DNA of 64,000 nt from Streptomyces sp. P9-A2 (GTDB lineage Bacteria > Actinomycetota > Actinomycetes > Streptomycetales > Streptomycetaceae): NCBI RefSeq assembly GCF_036634175.1, contig NZ_JAZIFX010000001.1:6386001-6450000 (forward strand), read 5' to 3'. The position numbers were made by a program, and so were the translations under genes. Under the pieces are notes generated by a model. The model saw only the letters and a list, made by a program, of their open reading frames with translations. It made no database searches and had not been told where the DNA came from. Below, in pieces: positions 42,543 to 53,268 of the stretch. Positions within the stretch are counted from its first letter, which is position 1. Each line of letters starts with the position of its first letter.

Positions 42543-44006
42543 GTGTTCCTGACGATCTCGACCACCGGCGACCAGATGAACCCCGCTACCGACCTGGGCT
42601 TCCTCCTCCATAAGCATCCTGAAAGCCCCTTCTCGGCCCAGCTGTCCTACGGCACCGCGCACGTCCTCTACCCCGAGGCGGACGCCGAGCGCTGTACGGC
42701 GGCGCTGCTGCTGGAGGTGGACGCGGTGGCGCTGGTCCGGCGCGGCAAGGGCAAGGGCCGCGGCGGCGCCCCCGATGCCGCCCTCGCCCAGTACGTCAAC
42801 GACCGCCCGTACGCGGCGTCCTCGCTGCTCGCCGTGGCGCTCAGCGGTGTCTTCTCCAGTGCGATGCGCGGCGTGTGCAAGGCCCGCCCGGAACTCCCCG
42901 GGCAGCCGCTGCCGCTGCGCATCGAGATACCCGCGCTGCCCGCGCGCGGCGGCCCCGCCCTGGTGGGGCGGCTCTTCGAGCCGCTCGGCTGGACGGTCAC
43001 GGCCGACCCGGTGCCTCTGGACACCGAGTTCCCGGAGTGGGGCGACTCGCGGTACGTGCGTCTCGTTCTGGAGGCGGACACCCTCACTCTCGCCGAGGCC
43101 CTGCGGCACCTCTACGTGCTGCTCCCCGTCCTCGACGACGCCAAGCACTACTGGGTCTCCTCCGACGAGGTGGACAAGCTGCTGCGGGCCGGCGAGGGCT
43201 GGCTGTCCGCCCACCCGGAGCAGAAGCTGATCACCAGCCGTTATCTCACCCGCCGCTGGTCGCTGACCCGGCAGGCGCTGGAACGGCTCGAGCTGGTCCG
43301 GCTGGCCGAGGCGGACGACAGCGACGTCGAGGAGATCGACAACGCCGTCGGGGCGGACGCGGAGTCCGAGGAGAGGCCGACCCCGCTCGCCGTGCAGCGC
43401 CGGGACGCGATCATCACCGCACTCGGTGCCTCCGGTGCCGCCCGTGTGCTCGATCTCGGCTGCGGGCAGGGTCAGTTGGTTCAGGAGCTGCTGCGCAACC
43501 CGGCCTTCACGGAGATCGTCGGCGTCGACGTGTCGATGCGCGCGCTGACCATCGCCTCCCGGCGGCTCAAGCTGGACCGCATGGGGGAGCGGCAGGCGGC
43601 GCGGGTGAAGCTCCTCCAGGGCTCGCTGTCGTACACCGACAAGCGGCTCAAGGGGTACGACGCGGCCGTGCTCAGCGAGGTGATCGAACACCTCGACCTG
43701 CCGAGGCTGCCCGCCCTGGAGTACGCCGTGTTCGGCGCGGCCCGTCCTCGCACGGTCCTCGTGACCACCCCGAACGTCGAGTACAACGTGCGCTGGGAGA
43801 GCCTGCCGGCCGGACATGTCCGGCACGGCGACCACCGCTTCGAGTGGACCCGCGCGGAGTTCCGAGCCTGGGCGGCCGAGGTCGCCGAACGGCACGGGTA
43901 CGAGGTGGAGTTCGTACCCGTGGGGCCGGACGACCCCGAGGTCGGGCCGCCCACCCAGATGGCCGTGTTCGTGACCGGAGAAAAGAAGGAGGCGAAGGCG
44001 GCATGA
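42543..44006 (+). CDS. hen1: 3'-terminal RNA ribose 2'-O-methyltransferase Hen1
   Basis: A 487-residue bacterial Hen1. The N-terminal Hen1_L domain begins FLTISTTGDQMNPATDLGFL, the usual family start, which supports GTG 42543. The C-terminal methyltransferase has the AdoMet motif VLDLGCGQGQLVQEL, and the metal-binding catalytic region EVIEHLDLPRL...VLVTTPNVEYN with the Hen1-specific HxxH-type HGDHRFEW. It methylates the 2'-OH of a cleaved RNA end before ligation, so the repaired RNA resists recutting. It overlaps pnkp by 4 bp. No Shine-Dalgarno is obvious; leaderless translation is possible. Confidence 0.93.
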   Translation: MFLTISTTGDQMNPATDLGFLLHKHPESPFSAQLSYGTAHVLYPEADAERCTAALLLEVDAVALVRRGKGKGRGGAPDAALAQYVNDRPYAASSLLAVALSGVFSSAMRGVCKARPELPGQPLPLRIEIPALPARGGPALVGRLFEPLGWTVTADPVPLDTEFPEWGDSRYVRLVLEADTLTLAEALRHLYVLLPVLDDAKHYWVSSDEVDKLLRAGEGWLSAHPEQKLITSRYLTRRWSLTRQALERLELVRLAEADDSDVEEIDNAVGADAESEERPTPLAVQRRDAIITALGASGAARVLDLGCGQGQLVQELLRNPAFTEIVGVDVSMRALTIASRRLKLDRMGERQAARVKLLQGSLSYTDKRLKGYDAAVLSEVIEHLDLPRLPALEYAVFGAARPRTVLVTTPNVEYNVRWESLPAGHVRHGDHRFEWTRAEFRAWAAEVAERHGYEVEFVPVGPDDPEVGPPTQMAVFVTGEKKEAKAA

Positions 44007-46597
44007 GCGACGAGACCACCACCGGAGCCCAGTCCGAAGCTCAGTCCGCAGACCGGCCCACCGGGAGCCGCGGCCGGGCCCTGCCCGTCACCGATCTCTC
44101 CCTCGTGGTGCTGATCGGCGCCTCCGGCTCGGGCAAGTCCACCTTCGCCCGCCGTCACTTCAAACCCACCGAGGTCATCTCCTCCGACTTCTGCCGCGGC
44201 CTGGTCGCCGACGACGAGAACGACCAGAGCGCCTCCAAGGACGCCTTCGACGTCCTGCACTACATCGTGGGCAAGCGGCTGGCCGCGGGCCGCCGCACCG
44301 TCGTCGACGCCACCAGCGTCCAGCAGGACGCCCGGCGTCAACTGATCGAACTGGCCAGGCAGTACGATGTGCTGCCGACAGCCGTCGTGCTCGACGTGCC
44401 CGAGGAGGTGTGCGCCGAGCGCAACGCGGCCCGTGCGGATCGCGCGGACATGCCCCGCCGGGTCGTCCAGCGGCACATCCGCGAACTCCGCCGCTCCCTG
44501 CGGCACCTGGAGCGCGAGGGATTCCGCAAGGTGCACGTCCTGCGCGGGGTCGAGGAGATCGAGGGCGCCACCGTCGTCACCGAGAAGCGGTACAACGACC
44601 TCACCCACCTCACCGGCCCCTTCGACATCATCGGCGACGTCCACGGCTGTGCCGCCGAACTGGAGTCGCTGCTCGGTGCGTTGGGCTACGCCGGTGGGGT
44701 GCACCCCGAGGGCCGCACCGCGGTCTTCGTCGGTGACCTCGTCGACCGCGGCCCGGACAGTCCGGGCGTGCTGCGCCGGGTGATGTCGATGGTGAGGTCG
44801 GGCAACGCGCTGTGCGTCCCCGGCAACCACGAGAACAAGTTCGGCCGGTACCTCAGGGGCCGCCAGGTCCAGCACACCCACGGGCTCGCCGAGACCATCG
44901 AGCAGATGGACCGGGAGAGCGAGGAGTTCCGCGCCGAGGTGAGGGAGTTCATCGACGGCCTGGTCAGCCATTACGTCCTCGACGGCGGCAGGCTGGTCGT
45001 CTGCCACGCCGGTCTGCCGGAGAGGTACCACGGCCGCACCTCCGGCCGGGTCCGCTCGCACGCGCTGTACGGCGACACCACCGGCGAGACCGACGAGTTC
45101 GGCCTGCCGGTGCGCTACCCGTGGGCGGAGGACTACCGGGGCCGTGCCGCCGTCGTCTACGGCCACACCCCGGTCCCGGAAGCCACCTGGCTCAACAACA
45201 CCATCTGCCTGGACACCGGTGCCGTCTTCGGCGGCAAGCTCACCGCGCTGCGCTGGCCGGAGCGGGAACTGGTCGACGTACCGGCCGAGCGGGTCTGGTA
45301 CGAGCCGGCCCGCCCGCTGCGCACCGAGGCCCCCGGCGGGCACGACGGCCGGCCGCTGGACCTCGCCGACGTGCACGGCCGCCGGGCCGTGGAGACCCGG
45401 CACGCCGGCCGGGTGGCCGTACGTGAGGAGAACGCGGCCGCCGCGCTGGAGGTCATGAGCCGCTTCGCGATCGACCCGCGCCTGCTGCCGTACCTCCCGC
45501 CGACCATGGCCCCCACGGCCACCTCGCACCTGGACGGCTACCTGGAGCACCCGGCCGAGGCGTTCGCCCAGTACAAGGAGGACGGGGTCGAGCGCGTGGT
45601 GTGCGAGGAGAAGCACATGGGCTCGCGCGCGGTCGCCCTGGTCTGCCGGGACGCGGACGCGGCCGCGAAGCACTTCGGCGTCGAGGACGGCCCGGCCGGA
45701 TCGCTCTACACCCGCACCGGCCGCCCGTTCTTCGACGACACCGAAGTCACCGAGGAGATCCTCGGCCGGCTGCGCACGGCGATCAGCGACGCTGGGCTGT
45801 GGGACACCCTCGGAACCGAATGGCTGCTGCTGGACGCCGAGTTGATGCCGTGGTCGCTGAAGGCGTCCGGGCTGCTGCGCTCGCAGTACGCCGCCGTGGG
45901 CGCCGCCTCCGGCGCCGTGTTCCCGGGCGCGCTCGCGGCCCTGGAGAGCGCCGCCGCCCGGGGCGCCGAGGTGGCGGACCTGCTGGAGCGCCAGCGTGAA
46001 CGGGCCGGCGCGGCCGAAGCGTTCACGCGGGCGTACCGCCGCTACTGCTGGACCACCGAACAGCTGGACGGCGTACGCCTGGCCCCGTTCCAGATCCTCG
46101 CGGCCCAGGGCCGCAGCCTCGCCGGGCTGCCGCACGACGAACAGCTCGCCCTGCTGGACCGCATGATCGAGCACGACGCCACGGGCCTGCTGCAGACCAC
46201 CCGGCGTCTGTACGTCGACCCCGCCGACCCCGAGTCGGTGCGGGCGGGCGTCGACTGGTGGCTGGAGATGACCGGACGCGGCGGCGAGGGCATGGTCGTC
46301 AAGCCGGTCGGGGCCCTGGTCCGCGACCCGAAGGGCCGCCTGGTGCAGCCCGGCATCAAGTGCCGGGGCCGCGAGTACCTGCGGATCATCTACGGTCCCG
46401 AGTACACGCGCCCCGACAACCTGGCCCGGCTGCGCGGCCGCTCACTCGGCCACAAGCGGTCCCTGGCGATCCGCGAGTACGCCCTCGGCCTGGAGGCCCT
46501 GGACCGCCTCGCCGACGGCGAGCCGCTGTGGCGGGTGCACGAGGCGGTCTTCGGCGTCCTGGCCCTGGAGTCGGAGCCCGTCGACCCGCGGCTGTAG
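44003..46597 (+). CDS. pnkp: Polynucleotide kinase-phosphatase/ligase Pnkp (RNA repair)
   Basis: An 864-residue three-domain RNA-repair enzyme. The kinase domain has P-loop GASGSGKST (39-47, K45). The calcineurin-type phosphatase has GDVHGC (211-216), [10 protein letters not shown] and GNHENK. The C-terminal adenylyltransferase has the nucleotidyl-lysine in EEKHMGSRA (K537), as in the Clostridium thermocellum enzyme. With Hen1 it heals, methylates and seals RNAs (typically tRNAs) cut by ribotoxins. The ATGA overlap with hen1 fixes the start. The ribotoxin targeted is not evident here, although a Fic toxin lies 15 kb away. Confidence 0.95.
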   Translation: MSDETTTGAQSEAQSADRPTGSRGRALPVTDLSLVVLIGASGSGKSTFARRHFKPTEVISSDFCRGLVADDENDQSASKDAFDVLHYIVGKRLAAGRRTVVDATSVQQDARRQLIELARQYDVLPTAVVLDVPEEVCAERNAARADRADMPRRVVQRHIRELRRSLRHLEREGFRKVHVLRGVEEIEGATVVTEKRYNDLTHLTGPFDIIGDVHGCAAELESLLGALGYAGGVHPEGRTAVFVGDLVDRGPDSPGVLRRVMSMVRSGNALCVPGNHENKFGRYLRGRQVQHTHGLAETIEQMDRESEEFRAEVREFIDGLVSHYVLDGGRLVVCHAGLPERYHGRTSGRVRSHALYGDTTGETDEFGLPVRYPWAEDYRGRAAVVYGHTPVPEATWLNNTICLDTGAVFGGKLTALRWPERELVDVPAERVWYEPARPLRTEAPGGHDGRPLDLADVHGRRAVETRHAGRVAVREENAAAALEVMSRFAIDPRLLPYLPPTMAPTATSHLDGYLEHPAEAFAQYKEDGVERVVCEEKHMGSRAVALVCRDADAAAKHFGVEDGPAGSLYTRTGRPFFDDTEVTEEILGRLRTAISDAGLWDTLGTEWLLLDAELMPWSLKASGLLRSQYAAVGAASGAVFPGALAALESAAARGAEVADLLERQRERAGAAEAFTRAYRRYCWTTEQLDGVRLAPFQILAAQGRSLAGLPHDEQLALLDRMIEHDATGLLQTTRRLYVDPADPESVRAGVDWWLEMTGRGGEGMVVKPVGALVRDPKGRLVQPGIKCRGREYLRIIYGPEYTRPDNLARLRGRSLGHKRSLAIREYALGLEALDRLADGEPLWRVHEAVFGVLALESEPVDPRL

Positions 46598-46752
46598 GGA
46601 ACGGGACGGGACGGACACCTACGGCGACCCGGTCGGTCCGGGCGGATCTCCGCGCCGGGACCGCCCGGACCGCCCGGGCCGTCCGGACCGCGGCCGAGGT
46701 CCGCCCCGGCCGCGGAGGGGTGAACAGCCCGCCGGGTGGTCAGGATGGAGTC

Positions 46753-47976
46753 ATGACCTACCACGTCGACTCCGAGGCCGGAAGGCTGCGCCGTGTCATC
46801 CTGCACCGGCCCGATCTCGAGCTCAAAAGGCTCACCCCCAGCAACAAGGACGCCCTGCTGTTCGACGACGTGCTCTGGGTGCGCCGGGCGCGCGCCGAGC
46901 ACGACGGATTCGCCGACGTCCTGCGCGACCGGGGGGTCACCGTCCACCTCTTCGGTGACCTGCTCGCCGCCACGCTGGACGTCCCGGCGGCCCGCTCGCT
47001 CGTCCTGGACCGGGTCTTCGACGAGAAGGAGTACGGCCCGCTGGCCACCGACCACCTGCGCGCGGCCTTCGAGCCGCTGCCGTCGGCCGAACTGACCGAA
47101 GCGCTGGTCGGCGGGATGACCAAGCGGGAGTTCCTGGACGCCCACCCGGAACCGACGTCCGTGCGCTTCCACGCCATGGAACTCGACGGCTTCCTGCTCC
47201 GCCCGCTGCCCAACCACCTCTTCACCCGCGACACCTCCGCCTGGATCTACGACGGCGTCTCCATCAACGCCATGCGGTGGCCCGCCCGGCAGCGCGAGAC
47301 CGTGCACTTCGAGGCGATCTACCGGCACCATCCGCTCTTCCGCGACGAGGGCTTCCACCTCTGGTCCGAGGGGCAGGCCGACTACCCGTCCACCATCGAG
47401 GGCGGGGACGTGCTGGTCATCGGCAACGGCGCGGTGCTGATCGGCATGAGCGAGCGGACCACCCCGCAGGCCGTGGAGATGCTCGCGCACAAGCTGTTCG
47501 CCGCCGGGTCCGCCGAGACCATCGTGGCCCTCGACATGCCGAAGCGGCGCGCCGTGATGCACCTGGACACGGTGATGACGATGGTCGACGGCGACACCTT
47601 CACCCAGTACGCGGGCCTCGGCATGCTCCGTTCGTACACCATCGAACCCGGCTCGGGGGACAAGGAACTGAAGGTCACCGACCATCCGCCGGAGCACATG
47701 CACCGCGCGATCGCCGCCGCGCTGGGGCTCAGCGAGATCCGGGTGCTGACCGCGACCCAGGACGTCCACGCCGCCGAGCGCGAGCAGTGGGACGACGGCT
47801 GCAACGTTCTGGCCGTCGAGCCGGGCGTCGTCGTCGCCTACGAGCGGAACGCCACCACCAACACGCATCTGCGCAGACAGGGCATCGAGGTGATCGAGAT
47901 CCCCGGCAGCGAGCTGGGCCGGGGCAGGGGCGGACCGCGCTGCATGAGCTGCCCGGTCGAGCGGGACGCGGTATAG
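46753..47976 (+). CDS. arcA: Arginine deiminase
   Basis: A 407-residue amidinotransferase-fold enzyme that hydrolyses arginine to citrulline and ammonia. Active-site motifs are [50 protein letters not shown] and the nucleophilic cysteine C400 in CMSCP near the C-terminus. GGAG 4 nt before ATG 46753 supports the start. The ornithine carbamoyltransferase gene follows after 126 bp, so citrulline could be passed on. No carbamate kinase is in the window, which leaves the ATP-yielding step of the deiminase pathway unaccounted for here. Confidence 0.95.
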   Translation: MTYHVDSEAGRLRRVILHRPDLELKRLTPSNKDALLFDDVLWVRRARAEHDGFADVLRDRGVTVHLFGDLLAATLDVPAARSLVLDRVFDEKEYGPLATDHLRAAFEPLPSAELTEALVGGMTKREFLDAHPEPTSVRFHAMELDGFLLRPLPNHLFTRDTSAWIYDGVSINAMRWPARQRETVHFEAIYRHHPLFRDEGFHLWSEGQADYPSTIEGGDVLVIGNGAVLIGMSERTTPQAVEMLAHKLFAAGSAETIVALDMPKRRAVMHLDTVMTMVDGDTFTQYAGLGMLRSYTIEPGSGDKELKVTDHPPEHMHRAIAAALGLSEIRVLTATQDVHAAEREQWDDGCNVLAVEPGVVVAYERNATTNTHLRRQGIEVIEIPGSELGRGRGGPRCMSCPVERDAV

Positions 47977-48034
47977 GCCTCTCGTGCGGATCGTGCCGGG
48001 CGCAGGCACCCGTCCCGGTACCGCCACCACTCGC

Positions 48035-48075
48035 TTGCATATAAATTCTGATGCTTGTATACAGTTACATTCATT
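48035..48075 (+). promoter_or_regulatory. A/T-rich promoter with ArgR-box-like sequences
   Basis: The sequence TTGCATATAAATTCTGAT at 48035-48052, then TTGTATACAGTTACATTC, forms a 40-bp A/T-rich island with imperfect inverted TGCAT and TGTATACA elements. It resembles tandem ARG boxes that repress arginine genes in Streptomyces. It lies 30-70 bp before the carbamoyltransferase start. Confidence 0.5.
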
Positions 48076-48102
48076 CTCGTACCCGCAGCTCTGGAGCTCC
48101 CC

Positions 48103-49113
48103 ATGGCGACAGTCCCGACCGCCCTCGCAGGCCGCCACTTCCTCAAGGAGGCGGACTTCACCGCGCAGGAGTTCCTCGGCCTGCTCGACCTGGCCGCGGA
48201 GCTGAAGGCCGCCAAGAAGGCCGGTACCGAGACCCGGTACCTCCAGGGCAGGAACATCGCGCTGATCTTCGAGAAGCCCTCGACGCGCACCCGCTGCTCC
48301 TTCGAGGTCGCCGCCGCCGACCAGGGCGCCTCCACGACGTACATCGACCCGAGCGGCTCGCACATCGGGAAGAAGGAGTCCGCGAAGGACACCGCGCGGG
48401 TGCTCGGCCGGATGTTCGACGCGATCGAGTTCCGGGGCGACTCCCAGGACACCGTCGAGACCCTCGCCGCGTACGCGGGAGTGCCCGTCTACAACGGTCT
48501 GACCGACGACTGGCACCCCACCCAGATGCTCGCCGACGTACTCACCATGACCGAGCACGGCGGCGGAAAGCCGGTCACGGGGATCTCCTTCGCCTACCTC
48601 GGTGACGCCCGCTTCAACATGGGCAATTCCTACCTCGTCACCGCGGCCCTGCTGGGCATGGATGTGCGCATCGTCGCCCCGAAGGCGTACTGGCCCGCCC
48701 AGGAGGTCGTCGACCGGGCGCGCGCGCTCGCGGAGTCCAGTGGGGCCCGCATCACGCTCACCGAGGAGATCGCCGAGGGCGTCGCGGGCGCGGACTTCGT
48801 CGTCACCGACGTCTGGGTCTCGATGGGGGAGCCCCAGGAGGTCTGGGACGAGCGGATCACCGCCCTCGCGCCGTACGCGGTGACCATGGACGTGCTGCGG
48901 GCCACCGGCAACCCGGACGTCCGCTTCCTGCACTGCCTGCCGGCCTTCCACGACCTGGGGACACAGGTCGGCCGCGAGGTGTACGAGAAGCACGGCCTGG
49001 AGTCGCTGGAAGTGACCGACGAGGTGTTCGAGTCCGCCCACTCGGTCGTCTTCGACGAGGCGGAGAACCGGATGCACACGATCAAGGCGGTCCTGGTGGC
49101 GACCCTGGCCTGA
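48103..49113 (+). CDS. argF: Ornithine carbamoyltransferase
   Basis: A 336-residue ornithine carbamoyltransferase. The carbamoyl-phosphate site is [13 protein letters not shown], with [15 protein letters not shown], the ornithine-side VWVSMG and the catalytic HCLPAFHD. It makes citrulline from ornithine and carbamoyl phosphate for arginine synthesis, or runs in reverse for arginine breakdown next to arginine deiminase (arcB role). ATG 48103 with GGAG is preferred; the longer frame would begin in the promoter. An ArgR-like box upstream suggests arginine-responsive control separate from arcA. Confidence 0.94.
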   Translation: MATVPTALAGRHFLKEADFTAQEFLGLLDLAAELKAAKKAGTETRYLQGRNIALIFEKPSTRTRCSFEVAAADQGASTTYIDPSGSHIGKKESAKDTARVLGRMFDAIEFRGDSQDTVETLAAYAGVPVYNGLTDDWHPTQMLADVLTMTEHGGGKPVTGISFAYLGDARFNMGNSYLVTAALLGMDVRIVAPKAYWPAQEVVDRARALAESSGARITLTEEIAEGVAGADFVVTDVWVSMGEPQEVWDERITALAPYAVTMDVLRATGNPDVRFLHCLPAFHDLGTQVGREVYEKHGLESLEVTDEVFESAHSVVFDEAENRMHTIKAVLVATLA

Positions 49114-49140
49114 GCGAGGACGGTGCCCGCCGCGGTCCGC

Positions 49141-49575
49141 TCAGTCGGGCCTGCGCTGGCGCGGCACCGCCGGCAGCCGGAACCACACGGCCTTGCCGGA
49201 CGAGGTCGAGCGGTGCCCGCACGCCGAACTCAGCGCGCGGATCAGCAGCAGCCCGCGCCCGTGCTCCTGCCAGGGGTCCGGCTCGCCGCGGGGCGGACGG
49301 GTCAGATCGCCGGGTGGCTCCGGATCGGCGTCGTGCACCTCGACCCGGCACCCGGTGGGCAGCAGCTCCACCACCAGCTCGATCGGATGGCCCTCGGAGG
49401 TGTGCTCCACGGCGTTGGCCACCAGCTCGGCGGTGAGCAGCTCCGCGGTGTCGCGGTCCGCGGCGTGCTCCCGCTCGGCCAGCGCGGTACGGACCAGCGC
49501 ACGGGCGACGGGCACGGCCGCGGTGGTGTGCGGCAGTGCGACGCGCCAGGAGGCGGAGGTCGAAGGTTCGTACAC
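49141..49575 (-). CDS. HATPase_c anti-sigma-factor-like ATP-binding protein (RsbW type)
   Basis: A 144-residue single-domain GHKL ATPase. The N-box reads LLTAELVANAVEHT, followed by EVHDADPEPP (G1-like) and EHGRGLLLIRALSSACG (G2). Streptomyces encode dozens of such RsbW/SpoIIAB-like regulators that bind sigma or anti-anti-sigma factors. It starts at GTG 49575. No sigma-factor partner is adjacent, so it is an orphan. Confidence 0.88.
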   Translation of the reverse strand: MYEPSTSASWRVALPHTTAAVPVARALVRTALAEREHAADRDTAELLTAELVANAVEHTSEGHPIELVVELLPTGCRVEVHDADPEPPGDLTRPPRGEPDPWQEHGRGLLLIRALSSACGHRSTSSGKAVWFRLPAVPRQRRPD

Positions 49576-49907
49576 GCTGAATCCGATCGTGGAGAGCAGG
49601 CAGGCGGTAGGCGGTCCTGCTTTCGGTTACTCGATGGTACGGCGCCACCCCCAGGAGGTGTCGCCGACCTGTGACGGACGTCATGCATCCGGGGGTGCGG
49701 CCGTCACGGCTTCCCTCGCCCGCCGGACAGCCCCCGGAACCCGCCGCACCGATCATGCCCGGCCCGCCTGTCGCGTAATCATGACGATGGTCACGGATGG
49801 GCGATGACGGCGGTGGTCGCGGACGAGTGACGCCACCGGCGGAGGGAAGCCTCGCGAGCCGCGCGTCACCCGTCACGCGTTACCCGTCACGCGTCACATG
49901 TCACGTG

Positions 49908-50720
49908 TCACAGGCTCGCGAAGACCGCTCCCGCGTCCCGCAGACGTGCGTGCAGGCCGTGGAAGACGCGCGCCGAGCGGGCTCCCGGCCAGCCCTCGGG
50001 GAGCAGCCCGGGAGGCAGCCCGGGGTCGGTGTAGGGGAGGTGGCGCCAGGAGTCGAGGGCGAGAAGATAGTCGCGGTACGCCTCCTCGGGCGGGGTGTCC
50101 TCGCGTTGCCGCCAGGCGTCCAGCACGGGCGCGTGACGGTCCAGGAACGCCTCGTGCTCCTCGGCGATCCCGGCCAGGTCCCACCAGCGGGCGACCGCCT
50201 CGACGGTGGGCGTGAACCCGAGGTGCTCGCCGCGGAAGAGGTCGACGTAACCCTCCAGCCCCAGCCGCTCCAGGGTGTGCCTGGTCTCCTCGTGCAGCCG
50301 GGCCGGCGCGATCCACACCCCCGGGGCGGCGGTGCCGAAGCCGAGGCCGGACAGGCGGGAGCGCAGGAGGTGACGCTTCTGCCGCTCGGACTCCGGCACG
50401 GAGAACACGGCGAGCACCCAGCCCTCGTCCCCGGGGCTCGCGGAGGCGTGGACGCGGCGGTCGCTGTCGTCCAGCAACCGGCGGGCGTCCGGCGAGAGTT
50501 CGTAGCCGGCCGCACCCTGGGCGGTGCGAGCCGGCAGGAGCAGCCCGCGCCGTTTGAGCCGGGACACCGAGGAACGCACGGCGGGAGCTTCGACGCCGAC
50601 CGCGGCCAGCAGCCGGATCAGCTCGGCGACGGGCACGGGGCCCGGCACGAAGCGGCCGTACGCGCCGTAGAGCGTGACGATGAGAGACCGTGGGGCAGGC
50701 TGGTCGGACACGTTGATCAT
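49908..50720 (-). CDS. PaaX-family transcriptional regulator
   Basis: A 270-residue PaaX-like repressor. The N-terminal winged helix (LIVTLYGAYGRFVPGPVPVAELIRLLAAVGVEAPAVRSSVSRLKRRGLL, landmarks LIVTLYGAYGR and AVRSSVSRLKRRGLL) is followed by the central PaaX fold (WVLAVFSVPESERQKRHLLRSRLSGLGFG) and a C-terminal DUF with SWRHLPYTDPGLP. PaaX proteins repress phenylacetate degradation by sensing phenylacetyl-CoA. No paa genes are within reach, so the target is unknown. Short direct repeats of CGTCAC lie just past its stop (49868-49912). Confidence 0.92.
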   Translation of the reverse strand: MINVSDQPAPRSLIVTLYGAYGRFVPGPVPVAELIRLLAAVGVEAPAVRSSVSRLKRRGLLLPARTAQGAAGYELSPDARRLLDDSDRRVHASASPGDEGWVLAVFSVPESERQKRHLLRSRLSGLGFGTAAPGVWIAPARLHEETRHTLERLGLEGYVDLFRGEHLGFTPTVEAVARWWDLAGIAEEHEAFLDRHAPVLDAWRQREDTPPEEAYRDYLLALDSWRHLPYTDPGLPPGLLPEGWPGARSARVFHGLHARLRDAGAVFASL

Positions 50721-51056
50721 CTTAGGACGTGCCGATCGGCGCCCTCCCCCCGGGCATAGGCATCACGCCTGGTCATCTCCCGTACCGGACAAGGAGGTTC
50801 CGGTGCGGGGCGGGCGGGGAGCGAGGCGATCAGGGAACGCGGGGGTGTCCCATGCGCCGGGTGCCGCGCCCGCGTCCACCGGGCGGATCGGGGAGGTGGC
50901 TCCGAAGACGTCGTCCGGGTCGCAGGCGTGCCACCCTGCGTGGGGCTCCGCCCCCGCAGGCCGCGCTCGCCGGCTTCGGCGCGCGACGCGGACGAGCCGC
51001 CGGCCGGAACCTGCCGGCCGAGGACCGGCGCGTTCCGCCGCGCCGCGCCGGTCCGC
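50721..51056. other. 336-bp intergenic region, no gene seen
   Basis: G/C-rich sequence with several short inverted repeats (for example GCCGGCCGGAACCTGCCGGC near 50999-51018). No frame shows a recognisable motif. Confidence 0.4.
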
Positions 51057-51266
51057 TCAGGCGGCGACGGTGAGGTGGTCCGCGGGGACCCGGTGCGGGG
51101 CGATCACGCGGCCGTCGGGCAGCAGTTCACCCGTGTCGTCGAAGACGATCGCGCCGTCGCACAGCAGGCTCCAGCCCTGTTCGGGGTGGGCGGCGACCAC
51201 ATGGGGGACCTGCACATGGGGGACCTGTACATGAGGCCGGGGGCAAGACGTCCGGTGGGCACACAT
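51057..51266 (-). CDS. Small Streptomyces protein (DUF5999-like) with VPHVQ repeats
   Basis: A 69-residue protein with CxH...C at the front (MCAHRTSCP) and the conserved core HPEQGWSLLCDGAIVFDDTGELLPDGRVIAPHR that I associate with DUF5999 (landmark EQGWSLLCDGAIVFDDTGEL). ATG 51266 follows an excellent GGAGGTG ribosome-binding site. The stretch between the cysteine motif and the core is built of VPHVQ repeats from a 15-bp DNA repeat, where I would expect a different, charged sequence. Function is unknown; the cysteines and histidines might bind metal. Confidence 0.75.
   Translation of the reverse strand: MCAHRTSCPRPHVQVPHVQVPHVVAAHPEQGWSLLCDGAIVFDDTGELLPDGRVIAPHRVPADHLTVAA
51198..51242. repeat. 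15-bp tandem repeat inside the DUF5999-like gene
   Basis: CACATGGGGGACCTG is perfectly repeated at 51198-51212 and 51213-51227, with a diverged third unit at 51228-51242. It is in phase with the gene. Confidence 0.85.
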
Positions 51267-51428
51267 GGCGCACCTCCACATAGGTGGATCGATCCGAATG
51301 GGTCGTCTACGAGGACCATGCCCCCGTCGCGGACTCGTCGGAACGGCCGGCCGCGAAGCGTGACAGCCCCCGGACAATCCCGGGACGGTTCCCCGACGGC
51401 CGATGCCGACTCGCCACCGGAGGGGTGA

Positions 51429-52017
<589 letters not shown>

Positions 52018-52092
52018 CCCGCGCCCGAGTGGGTGACGCCCGCCCGCCGTTCGGCCGGACCGGATCGCGCCGGCCTGTCCGCCGGCCCCGGA

Positions 52093-53232
52093 TCAGAGCT
52101 GTTCGTCCGGCCAGGCCAGCAGGCGGGCGCCGATGACCGCGGTCTGGAGCATGTAACGGTGGGCGGGCTCGGCCGGGTTGGCGCCGGTGAGCTTGTGGAT
52201 GCGTTCCAGGCGGTACGTCAGGGCGCGCACGCTCAGTGAGAGCCGGCGGGCCGCCTCCGCCGCCACACAGCCGGAGTCGAAGTACGCGGTGAGCGTGTCG
52301 AGGAGCGGTTCGGCGCCGCCCCGGGCCGAGGTGAGCGGGCCGAGGGTGTTGTGGACCAGGTCGGACATGGCCTGGCGGTCGCGGGCGAGGACGGGGTAGA
52401 CGAGCAGCTCGGCGGCGCGCAGCACCGGCTCGTCGAGTCCCAGCCGTTCGGCTATCTCCAGTGTGCTCAGGGCCTCTTCGTACGACTGGACGACCCCGCC
52501 GGGTCCGGACTGCGGGCGGCCGATGGCGACCTGGCCGCCGTCGGTGGCGGCGTGCGCCTGCTTGGCGAAGTGCGTGAGCACCTCGCCCTGGTGCCCCGGT
52601 GCGACGCACAGCAGTCGGCCGTCCTTGGTGGTCAGCAGGATGCTGCGGTCACCGAACCGGGAGATGAGGGCCTGCTCCACCTGCCGCGGCACGGCGTCCC
52701 CCTCGTCGTAGGCGACGGGGCCCCGGGCGACGGCGACCGCGTGCTCGTGGGAGAGCCGCAGGCCGAAGCGTTCGGCGCGCTCGGCGAGCCGGCCGAGGTC
52801 GCTGCGGCCGTAGAGGAGGTCGTCGATGAACTCCCGCCGGGCCGCCTCTTCCTGACGGACGGCCAGCCGCTGCGCCCGTTCGTAGCCCTCGGCGAACGCG
52901 TCCACCGCCTGCTGGACGGCGGCGAGCGCCTCCTCGGCCGAGTCGTCCCTGCCGCGAGGCCAGGCGTCACGCGCGGCGGTCAGGTGGATGCGTACCAGGG
53001 CGCGCAGTCCGAAGCCCGCCTCCGCCGCCCGTTCCCCCAGGTCCCGGCGGGAGGCCAGCTCGTCGCGGGACAGGCGCCGGCCCGTGGCCGCGACCTCCCC
53101 CAGGATCTGGGCATAACCTTCGAGATACTCCTCGGGAATCTCCCGCTCCGCCACATCGCCCCCCGAATCCTGACGCGTCCTTGATGCGTCCTTGACGCCG
53201 TCCTGACGCGCGGTTTGATCGACACCCGGCAT
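52093..53232 (-). CDS. PucR-family transcriptional regulator (GGDEF-like/HTH_30)
   Basis: A 379-residue PucR/CdaR-type regulator. The N-terminal half is helical (EEYLEGYAQILGEVAATGRR, REFIDDLLYGRSDLGRLAERA). A CdaR GGDEF-like domain follows (SILLTTKDGRLLCVAPGHQ, GQVAIGRPQSGPGGVVQSYEEA), and the C-terminal HTH is LLDTLTAYFDSGCVAAEAARRLSLSVRALTYRLERI (landmark AAEAARRLSLSVRALTYRLE). ATG 53232 is chosen; GTG 53154 is an alternative. A near-perfect inverted repeat 16 bp upstream of the ATG suggests autoregulation. Such regulators often control proline, purine or sugar catabolism. Confidence 0.88.
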   Translation of the reverse strand: MPGVDQTARQDGVKDASRTRQDSGGDVAEREIPEEYLEGYAQILGEVAATGRRLSRDELASRRDLGERAAEAGFGLRALVRIHLTAARDAWPRGRDDSAEEALAAVQQAVDAFAEGYERAQRLAVRQEEAARREFIDDLLYGRSDLGRLAERAERFGLRLSHEHAVAVARGPVAYDEGDAVPRQVEQALISRFGDRSILLTTKDGRLLCVAPGHQGEVLTHFAKQAHAATDGGQVAIGRPQSGPGGVVQSYEEALSTLEIAERLGLDEPVLRAAELLVYPVLARDRQAMSDLVHNTLGPLTSARGGAEPLLDTLTAYFDSGCVAAEAARRLSLSVRALTYRLERIHKLTGANPAEPAHRYMLQTAVIGARLLAWPDEQL

Positions 53233-53247
53233 GCAGACCCTAGTGAA

Positions 53248-53268
53248 CATTGCCGGAATCCGGCAATG
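53248..53268. promoter_or_regulatory. Inverted-repeat operator at the PucR gene promoter
   Basis: CATTGCCGGA (53248-53257) and TCCGGCAATG (53259-53268) are perfect 10-bp arms around a single A, placed 16 bp before the PucR ATG. It is the strongest operator-like site in this part of the window. Confidence 0.65.
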
